Source: Streptomyces sp. IMTB 2501
GTDB lineage: Bacteria > Actinomycetota > Actinomycetes > Streptomycetales > Streptomycetaceae
Length of the DNA: 64,000 nt
Reading direction: 5' to 3'
Assembly: GCF_001953885.1 (NCBI RefSeq)
Contig: NZ_MQUS01000010.1
Coordinates: forward strand, 62,001-126,000
The first letter of the stretch is position 1. Each line of letters begins with the position of its first letter. Below the pieces are notes generated by a model that was given only the letters and a program-made list of their open reading frames with translations, did no database searches and was not told where the DNA came from. This document shows positions 51,918-61,270 of the stretch, piece by piece. Both the position numbers and the translations under genes were made by a program.

Positions 51918-53636
51918 GTGACAGGCCCCGACGAGCCTCGCGTACGACTGCCGCAGCTGAAACTCGACGAGCTGCTGGAGGAGCTGCAGGCGCGGATCAA
52001 CGCGGCGCGCGGCACCCAGGAGCGCGTGCACAGTCTGCTGGAAGCGGTCCTCTCCGTCGGCCGTGAGCTGGACCTGGAGCAGGTCCTGCACTCCATCGTG
52101 GAGGCAGCCGCGGTGCTCGTGGACGCCCAGTACGCCGCCCTCGGCGTCATCGGACCGGACGGCAGACGGCTGTCCGCCTTCCACACGGTCGGTGTCACCG
52201 AGGAGCAGATCGCCGAGATCGGCCCCTATCCGGAAGGGCACGGCATCCTCGGCGAGCTGATCCGGCACCCGCAGCCGCTCCGGATCCCGAGGATCTCCGG
52301 GCATCCGGCCTCGTACGGCTTCCCGCCGGGCCACCCGCCGATGAGCAGCTTCCTCGGCGTCCCCATCCGCGTCCGCGACCAGGTGTTCGGCAACCTGTAC
52401 CTGACGGAGAAGCGCGGCGGAGCGGAGTTCGACGAGGAGGACGAGTCGGTGCTGTCCACGCTGGCCGTCGCGGCCGGCGTGGCCATCGACAACGCGCGTC
52501 TGTACGAGGAATCCCGGCTGCGCGAGCGCTGGCTTCTGGCGAACGCGGAGATCAGCCACAGCCTGATGTCCGGCATCGACCGCGCCGGGTCGCTGGGCCT
52601 GATCGCCGAGCGCGCCCGGGAGATCTCCGGTTCGGCTCTGGCCGCGGTCGCCCTGCCCATGGAGGGCACGAAGTCCCTCACCGTGGAGATCGCCGTCGGA
52701 GTGGACGCCGAGGCGCACCGCGGTCTGGTGCTGCCGATGCACGAGAGCCTGATGGGGCTGGCGTACACCGCCACCGCGCCCGTCACCAGCGACGACATCG
52801 TCCACGACCTGCGGATCACCCCTGAGCCGCCGCGCTTCGGCGGGCTCGGCCCCGCCGTGGCCGTCCCGATCGGCACAGGGGAGAGCGGGATGCGAGGCGT
52901 GGTCCTCGTGGCTCGTGAGACAGGGGAGCCGGTCTTCCTCCAGCAGGAGACCGAGCTGCTGCTGGGATTCGCCGCCCAGGCCGCCATCGCCATGGAACTG
53001 GCCGAGCGCAGGCAGGACGCCCAGCAGATCGCACTGCTGGAGGACCGCGACCGTATCGCGCGGGACCTGCATGACCTCGCCATCCAGCGGCTGTTCGCGA
53101 CCGGGATGACCCTGCAGAGCGCGGGCCGGTTCATCGAGCACCCGGAGGCTGCCGAGCGCGTGTTGCGAGCCGTGGACGACCTCGACGAGACCATCAAGAT
53201 CATAAGGTCGACGATCTTCGGACTGCGGACACGCCTGGGAGCCACCGACAGCGGACTGCGGGCGAGGATCGTCCGCGCGGTCGGTGAGGCCGCCCCCGTG
53301 CTGGGCTTCGCCCCGAGCATGCGCATGGAAGGCCTGGTCGACACCGATGTGCCGCCCGAGATAGCCGACCATGTCGTGGCCGTGCTGACCGAGGCCCTCA
53401 CCAACATCGCCCGGCACGCCCACGCCGACCGGGCCCAGGTGGTCCTGACGACCGACGGCCGCGAGGTGCGCCTGAAGGTCTCGGACAGCGGCGTCGGCAT
53501 CCCGTCCGGCGGCCGGCGCAGCGGACTGCTCAACATGGCCGAGCGGGCCGAAAGGCTGGGCGGGCGGTTCAAGGTGACCAGTCCCGCGGGAGGCGGAGCC
53601 GCACTGGAGTGGTGGGTGCCACTGCCCGCCGAATGA
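51918..53636 (+). CDS. devS: GAF-domain sensor histidine kinase, DevS/DosS-like
   Basis: A 572-residue soluble kinase with GAF-A (about 50-195), GAF-B (about 220-370), an HisKA_3 dimerisation domain and an HATPase. In GAF-A, HPASYGFPPGHPPMSSFLGV corresponds to the heme pocket of mycobacterial DevS; His139 in GHPPM is the likely proximal ligand. The phospho-acceptor is the His in DRDRIARDLHDLAIQRLFA. The N box is EALTNIARHAHA, and the G boxes are DSGVGIP and GLLNMAERAERLGG. It probably senses O2, NO or CO through heme and phosphorylates the DevR-like regulator encoded 4 kb upstream. The GTG start is preceded by GGAGGGACAC. Confidence 0.9.
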   Translation: MTGPDEPRVRLPQLKLDELLEELQARINAARGTQERVHSLLEAVLSVGRELDLEQVLHSIVEAAAVLVDAQYAALGVIGPDGRRLSAFHTVGVTEEQIAEIGPYPEGHGILGELIRHPQPLRIPRISGHPASYGFPPGHPPMSSFLGVPIRVRDQVFGNLYLTEKRGGAEFDEEDESVLSTLAVAAGVAIDNARLYEESRLRERWLLANAEISHSLMSGIDRAGSLGLIAERAREISGSALAAVALPMEGTKSLTVEIAVGVDAEAHRGLVLPMHESLMGLAYTATAPVTSDDIVHDLRITPEPPRFGGLGPAVAVPIGTGESGMRGVVLVARETGEPVFLQQETELLLGFAAQAAIAMELAERRQDAQQIALLEDRDRIARDLHDLAIQRLFATGMTLQSAGRFIEHPEAAERVLRAVDDLDETIKIIRSTIFGLRTRLGATDSGLRARIVRAVGEAAPVLGFAPSMRMEGLVDTDVPPEIADHVVAVLTEALTNIARHAHADRAQVVLTTDGREVRLKVSDSGVGIPSGGRRSGLLNMAERAERLGGRFKVTSPAGGGAALEWWVPLPAE

Positions 53637-53776
53637 GCCTCCTCGCCGGAGCCCGTGCGCCAGGTGGGCCGGGCCGACGAGGCATGCGATCGGGCCCACT
53701 CGGCCCATGCCGCCGACCGTCCGCCGGCGCAGCCTGAAGCTGTCCGAAGACAGCATCGGAGCCTCTGGAGGATGCC

Positions 53777-54481
53777 ATGAACGGCACTCCGGCCCTCGTG
53801 AACGACGTGATGACGCACCGGGTCGTCGCCTTGCGCCCAGGGGCGGGCTTCAAGGACATCGTGCAGGTCATGCACGAGTGGCGGGTCAGCGCCCTGCCGG
53901 TGCTGGACGATGCCGGACACGTCGTCGGTGTCGTCTCGGAGGCCGACCTGCTGCCCGAAGAGGAGTACGGCGACGGAGACATCGGCCGGAACGGGCAGGT
54001 ACGGCACCCCGCCGAGGTCCGCAAGGCGGACGCCGTGACTGCGGCCGAGCTGATGACTGCTCCGGCCCTGACCGTGGCACCCGACGCCACGCTCGCCCAC
54101 GCCGCGCGCCTCATGGCCCGCACCAGGGTCAAGCGACTGCCGGTCGTCGGGCGTGACGGCCTTCTTCGCGGCGTCGTCAGCCGCTCCGACCTGCTGAAGG
54201 TCTTCCTGCGGCACGACGACGACATCGCCGAGGAGGTCCGGCGCGAGATCGTCGTACGTCTCTTCGGCCCGTACACCGCCGCCATCCGCGTCGAGGTGCA
54301 CGACGGCGTCGTCACGCTGGCCGGCCGCGTCTGCCAAACCGCCCTGATCACCCTGGCGGCGCGCCTCGCACGGGCCGTGCCGGGCGTCGTGGACGTGCAC
54401 TGCGCCCTGTCCGGACCGCCCCGCCGCCGGGACCGCGCCGCCGGCCTTCCCACCTCTGGCGCCGGCGCCACAACGCCCTGA
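53777..54481 (+). CDS. CBS-BON domain protein
   Basis: A 234-residue protein with two CBS motifs and a C-terminal BON domain. CBS1 covers about 8-60 (VNDVMTHRVVALRPGAGFKD...VVGVVSEADLLPE), CBS2 about 92-145 (ELMTAPALTVAPDATLAHAA...LRGVVSRSDLLKVF), and BON about 150-215 (AAIRVEVHDGVVTLAGRVCQ). Tandem CBS pairs bind adenine nucleotides. The combination is a standard member of actinobacterial DosR-type stress islands. The gene has a GGAGG upstream of ATG 53777 and lies 140 bases after the kinase; GGGCCG half sites occur in that gap without a perfect box. Confidence 0.9.
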   Translation: MNGTPALVNDVMTHRVVALRPGAGFKDIVQVMHEWRVSALPVLDDAGHVVGVVSEADLLPEEEYGDGDIGRNGQVRHPAEVRKADAVTAAELMTAPALTVAPDATLAHAARLMARTRVKRLPVVGRDGLLRGVVSRSDLLKVFLRHDDDIAEEVRREIVVRLFGPYTAAIRVEVHDGVVTLAGRVCQTALITLAARLARAVPGVVDVHCALSGPPRRRDRAAGLPTSGAGATTP

Positions 54482-55279
54482 TGCGCTCGGCCCAGGACGG
54501 CGTGGCGCATTCTGCTCGGGCAGAAGATCCGCCACTCACCCGGTGCGCGCTGCGGTCCATGGCTGCTCCTCACAGGGCCGGGGCCAGGCCGCATCACCGC
54601 TGCCGTAAGGCGCGTAGAGACCGAGCAGCCGGACCCGGGAGGCGTGCAGCCGTTGGGTGACCACGCGCCCGACCCAGACGGCGATCGCCAGGCCGAACTC
54701 GGAGTCCTCGCCGCACCATGCCCGCCCGGCGTCGGCATCGAACTCCCAGGCCCGCACCGGGCTCATGGCCTCGCCGCCCAGGTGCCAGCGGCAGGGCCCG
54801 AAGTGCCAGGATCAGCCGATCAGTTCACCGTGACCGAGAGTGTCGATGACCGCGGACCGGCGGCCGGGCACATGCGGGTCGAGCGCGACAGTGCAGGCGG
54901 ACCTGATCCTTCGGCGCAAGCACGCCGAAGTCGAAGGCCGGCTCGGCGAGATCGAGGGCATCGATCTCACCCTGACCTTCCTGCGCGACAAGCGTGCCGC
55001 GGCGCACCGGAATCAGCAGCGGGGGCCAATCCACCTCGGCCTACCAGCCGTCGGCTCCTGGAACGGATCATGCCACCAACACCAACGGGACCTTCACCGA
55101 CGTAAATCCGGAGACGCGCCGCCCCGACCGGCCGGTACCGCCGATGGCGGATACCGCCGCGATCGGGGCGGTTGTGCAGCTGCCGGCCACCGCCATCGAG
55201 GAGGGCCGGGACCTGTCCTCGATGAGCGGCATCCTGGCCGACACCGCCTACAGTCTGCTGGCGGCCTGAGGGCCCGGCT
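54482..55279. other. Region of short coding remnants
   Basis: Besides the small minus-strand frame at 54536-54766, the plus strand holds TVQADLILRRKHAEVEGRLG and EIEGIDLTLTFLRDKRAAAH (about 54885-55010), which resembles the C-terminal coiled coil of a MerR-type regulator without its DNA-binding part. A tail in another frame follows (DTAAIGAVVQLPATAIEEGR, then DLSSMSGILADTAYSLLAA) and stops at 55269. These look like pieces of lost genes. Confidence 0.4.
54536..54766 (-). CDS. Small hypothetical protein
   Basis: A 76-residue frame (MSPVRAWEFDADAGRAWCGE, then DSEFGLAIAVWVGRVVTQRL) with good third-position bias and a GGCGAGG sequence before its ATG. The middle is hydrophobic enough for a buried strand rather than a membrane helix. 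I do not recognise it; it could be a real small protein of the stress island or a chance frame. Confidence 0.4.
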   Translation of the reverse strand: MSPVRAWEFDADAGRAWCGEDSEFGLAIAVWVGRVVTQRLHASRVRLLGLYAPYGSGDAAWPRPCEEQPWTAARTG

Positions 55280-56008
55280 CTACTTCAGGTGCCGGGCGAA
55301 GAACCGGTCCCCGTCCTCCCTCTCGAACCACGGGGTGCCGGTGTGCCCGCCCAGATTGGCGTGCAGCGTCTTCTCCCTGCTGCCGAAGGCGTCGAACAGG
55401 TCCAGGGCCCGCTGCCGGGGGTTCCCTTCGTCGTCCCACTGCAGCAGGAACAGCAGCGGAATGGTGACCTGCCGGGCCTCCTCGCGCTGGGCGCGGGGCA
55501 CGTAACCCCCGGCGAAGAAGCCGGCGGCCGCGATGCGCGGCTCGACCACCGCCAGCCGAATGCCGACGGCGGTCCACCCCGAGTACCCGACCGGGCCGCC
55601 GATCTCGGGCAGCGAAAGGAGGGCGTCCAGGGTGGTCCGCCATTCCGGGACCGCCTCTTCGACCAGTGGGCCGATGAAGGACTCGAAGATCTCATCGACC
55701 GGCTCGCCGGCCTGCATCGCCCGGCGGAGGTCGGCGCGAGCCTGCTCGTCGGCGGCGGAACGGGGCCGGTCACCGCACCCGGGGGCATCGATGGCGGCCA
55801 CCGCGTAGCCGTACGCCGCGGAGTGCCGGGCCCGGGCCACCAGCCGGGATTCCCCCTTGGGCAGGCCGTTGTTGTGGGCCATCAGGATCAGCGGGGCCGG
55901 TGCGGACGGTGCGGACTCAGGCGTCCACAGGGTGCCGGGGATCTCGCCGAGGGTGAATGCGCGTTCGAGGACGCCGTCGTCGAGGCGCTGTTCGGAAGTG
56001 AATCGCAT
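55280..56008 (-). CDS. Alpha/beta hydrolase (dienelactone-hydrolase-like)
   Basis: A 242-residue serine hydrolase. APLILMAHNNGLPKGESRLV forms the first strand and oxyanion region, GYAVAAIDAPGCGDRPRS the second. GPVGYSGWTAVGIRLAVVEP holds the nucleophile, where Ser lies in G-Y-S-G-W (Trp replaces the usual residue after GxSxG). The acid is probably in FLLQWDDEGNP and the His in LGGHTGTPWFERED. Similar proteins from Streptomyces are annotated as dienelactone hydrolase family without known substrates. It is divergent from the decayed SDR genes. Confidence 0.83.
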   Translation of the reverse strand: MRFTSEQRLDDGVLERAFTLGEIPGTLWTPESAPSAPAPLILMAHNNGLPKGESRLVARARHSAAYGYAVAAIDAPGCGDRPRSAADEQARADLRRAMQAGEPVDEIFESFIGPLVEEAVPEWRTTLDALLSLPEIGGPVGYSGWTAVGIRLAVVEPRIAAAGFFAGGYVPRAQREEARQVTIPLLFLLQWDDEGNPRQRALDLFDAFGSREKTLHANLGGHTGTPWFEREDGDRFFARHLK

Positions 56009-56199
56009 GGTCGTGCCTTTCGGGAGTGCTCTTGAACGGCGCTCCCGGACGACCTATCGTCCGACCGCGACCCCGGAGGGGAGCACCCATGTCGATACTG
56101 TGTTCACGGGTACCACCTCCTCGTTCTCTGGCACGGCCTCCGGAAAAGTAGCAGGGGTCGCCATGGTCCACCAACAGGTTTTTGCGGAGGCTCCGTGGC

Positions 56200-57072
56200 C
56201 GGACACCACGGACCGCAGACCAAGGGCTCGGCCGCGCTCTCGTCGAGGGACCGGCGGCCCCTATGAACCCGGACGACCTGGTCCTGCTCACGGGGCCCAG
56301 CCCGCAGCGCGTGAGGGACGCCGCTCACGAGGTCGCCCGGTGGCGCGGTACGCGCGCCGGCGTCGAGGCCCGGGTCTTGGATGTCACGGACACCGAGGCC
56401 ATCGCCCATCTCGGCGAAGACCTCTGGGCACCGTACGGCGGGGTCGACAGCATCTTCTCGAACGCGGTCGCCCCCCTGCTGCCCGAGGAGTCGCAAGCGG
56501 AGCGGGCCACGAGTTCGTCGATGTCTCCAGCACCGCCACACACGCGATCCTGCGCTCTTCGGTCCCGCCCTTCGCCCGGGCGGCCTGCTGATCGTCGTCG
56601 CCAGCGGCCTCGGCACCCTCGGTCACCTCGACCCACGGCTGCACCACCCGTTCGACGGAGCGAGCCCGGACCAGGTCGAGTACGCCGTCGAGTCCTCGCG
56701 CAGCGCCATCCACAACCGGACCGTCCAGGAGGCGGGTTGGCCGATCTGGCTGAACGTGCCGTGAGGGTGGCCCAGGTCGCCGCTGTCCGCGCGCTCGCCG
56801 CCGAACGCCACGCGCACGACCTCGCCACCGACACCCTCATCGCGGCCGTGTGCCCCGGCATGGTCGGGGTCGATACCGCCACCTCCCGCCCCTGGTTCAG
56901 CGACTACGGCGAAGCCCAGTCCTCGGCCCGGGCCGCGGAAGCCGTGCTCGACCCGAGCTTCGCCGAGCACGTCGATCCTCCCCTCTACGGCGAGCTGATC
57001 CGCTCCGGCAAGGCCCTGCGACGGCACGACGGCACGCCCCCGGTGGAACAGGACCGCATCCTCACGCCCTGA
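56200..57072 (+). pseudogene. Short-chain dehydrogenase gene with three frameshifts
   Basis: Ordered SDR pieces occur in changing frames. DQGLGRALVEGPAAPMNPDD, then LVLLTG and EARVLDVTDTEAIAHLGEDL, is in frame 1. HEFVDVSSTATHAILRSS is in the next. ALRPGGLLIVVASGLGTLGH, then LDPRLHHPFDGASPDQVEYA, is in the third. AVRALAAERHAHDLATDTLI, then AAVCPGMVGVDTATSRPWF, is back in the first and ends at 57072. Each step equals a one-base loss. The Tyr of the catalytic YxxxK is not visible in a normal context. The gene is decayed or badly sequenced. Confidence 0.75.
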
Positions 57073-57740
57073 ACGCCGTCAGACACCTCACCGCCCGCCG
57101 TGTCGTCGTCACCGGCGCCTCCTTCGGTCTCGGGGCCGCGAGCGCCCGTGCCTTGACCGGCACCGGCGCGGCCGTCACCCTCGCAGTCCGGGACGTGGCC
57201 GGGCGAAAGGGTCGCCAAGGACATCACCGGCACGACCGGCAACCAGGAGGCGCATGTCGCACGCCTCGACCTCACCGACTCCGCGTCCATTTCTGTCTTC
57301 ACCGTCGTCTGGCAGGCCCGCTGCACGTCCCGGTGAACAACGCGGCGTCATGGCCTGCCCCAGTCAGTACACCGGGCAGGGCTGGGCGTAGCAGTTCACC
57401 AACAACCACGTCGGCCATTTCGCCCTCGCCCACGGCCTGCACGACGCGCTCGCCGCCGACGGCAACGCGCCTGTCGCCATGGTGAGTTCCACCGGCCACT
57501 AGCAGTCACCCATCGTGTGGGACGACGTCAACTTCGCCTTCCGCCCTTACGACCCGTGGCTGGCCTACGGCCGGTCAAAGACGGCCAGCCTCCGGCGCCA
57601 TTCACACGCACCTGCAGCGCCACACCGGCGGCTGAGGCAGAGGCAAGGTCCCGGCCGAGCTGATCAAGACCGTCGAGCAGGGCGCCGTCACCTCTGTCCG
57701 CCTCGCGATCTCACCCCTGCGGGTGCCCTGATCTCCAGCC
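57073..57740 (+). pseudogene. Second short-chain dehydrogenase pseudogene with nonsense codons
   Basis: The start RRVVVTGASFGLGAASARAL, then TGTGAAVTLAVRDVAG, is a clear SDR cofactor site. After a frameshift near 57205 the sequence goes on as RVAKDITGTTGNQEAHVARL, then DLTDSASIS. A further part, VMACPSQYTGQGWA-stop-QF, continues with NNHVGHFALAHGLHDALAAD, then VSSTGH-stop-QSPIVWDDVNF and LAYGRSKTA (the YxxxK site reads YGRSK). Amber codons at about 57390 and 57500 interrupt it, each one base from GAG or CAG. It directly follows another decayed SDR gene. Confidence 0.78.
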
Positions 57741-57871
57741 CCGGCCGCGTTGTCAGCCGGCCTGCGCCAGCAGATCCTGGGGCAGGGTCCACAGGCGGCG
57801 GGCGTTGTCCGGGCGACGGCGTACCGCGCGACGCCGTGCAGAGATCCAAGGTGAGCGACCCGGCCAACGCC

Positions 57872-59164
57872 CTACTGCGTGGTGACCAAGCGCTGACCCT
57901 CCAGTCCACCCGCCCCGGGTTCGCTGATCCATCGGGCGGCGAGGAGACCGGAACCCGCTGTGAGGACCGCTGCGGCGATGACCGTGGCGTTCAGGCCGAG
58001 GGCGTCCGCGAGGATACCCGCGACGACGGCGCCCGCGGCGTAGCCGATGTCGCGCCAGAAGCGGTAGGTGCCCAGTGCGTTGGCCCGCCAGGCCGGGTGG
58101 GCGTGGTCGGAGACCGAGGCGATCAGGGCCGGGTAGACCATTGCGGTGCCGAGTCCGAGCGCGATGGCGGAGAGGACGCCCGCCAGCAGCGGGGTGTCCA
58201 GTAGGGCGAGAGCCAGGACGAATCCGGTGGCCTGGACGAGCATGCCGGTGACGATGAGGGGCTTGCGGCCGATGCGGTCCGAGAGGTGGCCCGTGGGGAT
58301 CTGGCCGAGGCCCCAGAGGATGGGATAGAGGCCCTTGACGAGCCCGACGGCGGCGAGGCCGAGACCGTGGTCGGTGAAGAGCAACGGGAAGACGCCCCAG
58401 GTGAGGCCATCGTTGAGGTTGTTGACCAGACCGGCCTGGCTGGCGCCGCGCAGCGACCGGTGGTGCCAGGAGGTCCGGGTGAACGTGGCACCCAGTGCCG
58501 TGCTCTCGCTGGACGGCAGTGGCTTGGTGTGCTGGGAGAGTTCGAGGGCGACGTGCGCGGCGGTGTCGCGGACGATCAGGGCGAGGCCGAGCCCGGCGGC
58601 GACGAAGATCACCCCGATGAGTTCCGGGACGGGGCGCAGGCCGTAGGCGGTGGCGAGATAGCCGGTGACCAGGGCGGTGGTGCCGACGGCGGTGTAGCCG
58701 GCCGCCTCGTTCAGGCCGGTGGCCAGTCCTCGCCGTGCCGGGCCGACGAGATCGATCTTCATGTTGACGGTCATCGACCAGGTCAGGCCCTGGTTGAGGC
58801 CGAGCAGGACGTTCGCGGCGACGATCCAGCCCCAGGACGGCGCCCACGCGAGGGCGAACGGCACGGGGACGCCGATCAGCCAGCCGGTCACGAGGAGCTG
58901 CTTGCGGCGGAAGCGGGCCGTGAGCGCACCGGCGGCCAGGTTGGTCAGGGCCTTGGTGAGACCGAAGGCGATGATGAAGGAGAAGACGGCCAGGTCATTG
59001 GTGAGGCGGAAGGTGTGGGCACCGATCAGCGGGACCGTGGTGCGTTCCAGTCCGACCAGGCCGCCGACACAGACGTTGACGACGACGAGCAGCGTGAACT
59101 GCAGCCAGTTCTCCCGGAGTCCCAGCCGAACGGACTTGGCCGCGGGCTCGGTCGTCGTGCTCAT
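57872..59164 (-). CDS. MFS transporter
   Basis: A 430-residue permease with twelve hydrophobic segments. Loop 2-3 reads GALTARFRRKQLLVTGWLIG, loop 8-9 GHLSDRIGRKPLIVTGML, and TM5 MKIDLVGPARRGLATGLNEA. The start ATG 59164 overlaps the stop of the metallo-beta-lactamase/rhodanese gene (ATGA), so both are in one operon transcribed leftward from the control region near 60560. In related actinobacteria such permeases lie next to ETHE1/rhodanese genes and are thought to move sulfur compounds, but the substrate here is inference. Confidence 0.87.
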   Translation of the reverse strand: MSTTTEPAAKSVRLGLRENWLQFTLLVVVNVCVGGLVGLERTTVPLIGAHTFRLTNDLAVFSFIIAFGLTKALTNLAAGALTARFRRKQLLVTGWLIGVPVPFALAWAPSWGWIVAANVLLGLNQGLTWSMTVNMKIDLVGPARRGLATGLNEAAGYTAVGTTALVTGYLATAYGLRPVPELIGVIFVAAGLGLALIVRDTAAHVALELSQHTKPLPSSESTALGATFTRTSWHHRSLRGASQAGLVNNLNDGLTWGVFPLLFTDHGLGLAAVGLVKGLYPILWGLGQIPTGHLSDRIGRKPLIVTGMLVQATGFVLALALLDTPLLAGVLSAIALGLGTAMVYPALIASVSDHAHPAWRANALGTYRFWRDIGYAAGAVVAGILADALGLNATVIAAAVLTAGSGLLAARWISEPGAGGLEGQRLVTTQ

Positions 59165-60531
59165 CGGGCGCCGCCCTCGATGAGGTGCCGGCCGTGGGCG
59201 GCGGCGTAGTCGCCGGGGCCGCCGTTCAGCACCGTGAGGCCGCTGTGGCCGGCGCGTTCCAGGAGGCTGGCGGCGGTCATGGCACGCTCCCCGTGCCCGC
59301 AGGCCACGATGGCGCCGTGCGGGACCTCGGAGGCATGGGCAGCGAGGGCACCGAGTTCGAGGTGGAGAGCGCCGGGCACGCGCCCGGCGGCGTACTCGGC
59401 CTCCTGCCGGACGTCGACGTACGGGGCCGCCGGCGCCTGGTCGGCGGTGACGAACGCGGTGGCAGAGGTGGGGAGGCCGGCCTCCTGCCAGGCGGTCATG
59501 CCTCCCGGGAGACGGCCGGCGAGACGCTCGTAGCCGATCTTGTACGCCTGCCAGACGATCTCCGACAGATCCTGCTCCTCGTCGGCGACGAAGGCGATGC
59601 GGGCATCGCCGGGCAGGAGCCACCCCAGCCAGGTGGCGAACTGGTCGCGCAGGGGTATGGAGAGCGACCCCGGTATGTGTCCGGCGGCGTACCGGGCCGC
59701 GGGACGGACATCGACCACGTGGCCGCCGTCGGCCAGCAGCGCACGCACCTGACCGGCCTCCAGGGCGGGCAGTAGTGGTACGGCGGTCAGGACCGCGGGG
59801 CCACGCCGATTGAGCTCGGCGAGCCGGTCGAAATAGGCGGGGTAGCTGCCGAGGCCGGCGATCAGCCGGGCCACGAAGGCGTCCTCGTCGAGCGCGGCGA
59901 GCAGCGGGTTCGCCCGCTTCTCTGCGCCGACGGTGGTGGTGCGCTCGGTACCGGGCGGGGCGGAGCAGAACGACCCCGCTCCATGGGTGGGCCACACCGC
60001 CGTCTCGTCCGGCAGCCGGGTCAGCCGCCGCAGGGAGCGGTACTGCGCGCGGGCCAGCTCCTCGGTGCGCTCCGCGCCCAGGAGATCGGTGCGGGCGGCC
60101 GAGTTCACGATCAGCGAGCCGCCGGTGAACGCCCCGAGCGGGCGGTCGCCGTCCAGCAGCAGGAAGGACAGGTGCTCGTCGGTGTGCCCGGGGGTGGCCA
60201 GGGCGCGCAGCGTCAGCCCGCCCAGATCGACCTCGTCGCCGTCCGCCAGACCCTGGTGCTCGAAGGCACGACGTCCGGCGGCCGAGGCCAGCACCGTGGC
60301 CCCGTGGTCGTGGCCGAGCTGGACGGCCCCGGACAGGAAGTCGGCGTGCAGATGAGTGTCGGCCGCGAACGCCACACGCAGTCCGCGCCGGGTGGCGGCG
60401 GCGTGCAGGGCACGCAGATCGCGGCTCGCATCCACGGCCAGGGCCCGGCCGTCGCCCAGATCGACCAGATAGGCGCTGTTGCCCAGCCCTTCGTCGACGA
60501 GTGGGATCAGAAAGTCGTCGGCGATGCCCAC
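59161..60531 (-). CDS. MBL-fold persulfide dioxygenase-like protein with two rhodanese domains
   Basis: A 456-residue three-domain protein. Residues 1-240 are an ETHE1/glyoxalase II-type metallo-beta-lactamase domain: AADTHLHADFLSG (His60, His62, Asp64), His116 in TPGHTDEH, and WPTHGAGSFC. Residues about 245-355 form a rhodanese domain lacking the active Cys (IAFVADEEQDLSE). Residues about 360-456 form a second with Cys411 in VACGHGERAMTA. ETHE1 enzymes oxidise glutathione or bacillithiol-type persulfide to sulfite, and rhodanese moves sulfane sulfur. GTG 60531 is set by GGAGG seven bases upstream. It diverges from the ArsR-rhodanese gene. Confidence 0.92.
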   Translation of the reverse strand: MGIADDFLIPLVDEGLGNSAYLVDLGDGRALAVDASRDLRALHAAATRRGLRVAFAADTHLHADFLSGAVQLGHDHGATVLASAAGRRAFEHQGLADGDEVDLGGLTLRALATPGHTDEHLSFLLLDGDRPLGAFTGGSLIVNSAARTDLLGAERTEELARAQYRSLRRLTRLPDETAVWPTHGAGSFCSAPPGTERTTTVGAEKRANPLLAALDEDAFVARLIAGLGSYPAYFDRLAELNRRGPAVLTAVPLLPALEAGQVRALLADGGHVVDVRPAARYAAGHIPGSLSIPLRDQFATWLGWLLPGDARIAFVADEEQDLSEIVWQAYKIGYERLAGRLPGGMTAWQEAGLPTSATAFVTADQAPAAPYVDVRQEAEYAAGRVPGALHLELGALAAHASEVPHGAIVACGHGERAMTAASLLERAGHSGLTVLNGGPGDYAAAHGRHLIEGGAR

Positions 60532-60561
60532 GGTGGTTCCTCCAAGGTCCGGTACGTCATC

Positions 60562-60577
60562 TACAATATTCCATGGA
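60562..60577. promoter_or_regulatory. Divergent promoter/operator of the sulfur module
   Basis: The 61-base gap between the two divergent starts is AT-rich. It contains a -10-like TACAAT (60562-60567, rightward) and two adjoining palindromes, AATATT (60565-60570) and TCCATGGA (60570-60577). An ArsR-type dimer could cover both promoters. Confidence 0.5.
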
Positions 60578-60592
60578 TTTATGGAGGAAGCC

Positions 60593-61270
60593 ATGACGGA
60601 GACCACGGCAACCGGCTCGAAGGCGCGGCTGTACGACGCGTTCGCCGCCAGCGGCAAGGCGCTGGCCAGCGGAAAGCGCCTGGAACTGCTCGACCTGCTC
60701 GCCCAGGGCGAGCGAACCGTCGACGCCCTCGCGAAGGCGGCCGGGCTGAACCTGACGACCGCGTCGGCGCACCTGCAGACGCTCAAGCAGGCCGGCTTCG
60801 TCGCCACCCGCCGGGAGGGCGTGCGCATCCACTACCGGCTCGCCGGGGACGACGTCGCCCTGCTGTTCGCCCTGCTGCGCAAGGTCGCGGAGAGGCACCA
60901 GGCCGCCGTGCCGGCCGCCCGCGACGCCTACCTCGGTGACGACGGAGCCGTGGAGGTCGGCCGCGCGGAACTTCACGCGCGCGTAGCGGCAGGGGAGGTG
61001 ACGGTGCTCGATGTACGGCCGGTGGAGGAGTACCGGGCCGGGCACATCCCGGGCGCGCTCTCCATCCCGGTCGACGAACTGGCGGACCGCATCAACGAGT
61101 TGCCCGAGGACACCGAGATCGTCGTGTACTGCCGTGGTGAGTACTGCGTCCTCGCGTACGACGCCGTCCGCCTCCTGACCGACCGTGGACGACACGCCAT
61201 CCGCCTCAACGACGGCATGCTCGAATGGCGCTTGGCCGAGCTGCCGGTGGACGCGGCGGAGCTGACGTGA
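60593..61270 (+). CDS. ArsR-family regulator fused to a rhodanese domain
   Basis: A 225-residue fusion. Residues 1-110 are an ArsR/SmtB winged helix (ELLDLLAQGERTVDALAKAA, then GLNLTTASAHLQTLKQAGFV) without the metal-binding ELCVCDL box. Residues about 125-225 form a rhodanese domain (VTVLDVRPVEEYRAGHIPGA) with the active loop VVYCRGEYC, Cys180 and Cys185. The second Cys in the loop suggests a persulfide/disulfide switch. Such fusions are common in actinobacteria and probably sense reactive sulfur, an inference. ATG 60593 follows GGAGGAA. The stop overlaps the cysteine desulfurase start (GTGA). Confidence 0.92.
   Translation: MTETTATGSKARLYDAFAASGKALASGKRLELLDLLAQGERTVDALAKAAGLNLTTASAHLQTLKQAGFVATRREGVRIHYRLAGDDVALLFALLRKVAERHQAAVPAARDAYLGDDGAVEVGRAELHARVAAGEVTVLDVRPVEEYRAGHIPGALSIPVDELADRINELPEDTEIVVYCRGEYCVLAYDAVRLLTDRGRHAIRLNDGMLEWRLAELPVDAAELT

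Noticed and set aside
53666..53706. GGGCCG and GGCCC half sites before the CBS-BON gene
   Set aside because: No perfect GGGCCG-N2-CGGCCC; half sites are expected by chance in GC-rich DNA.
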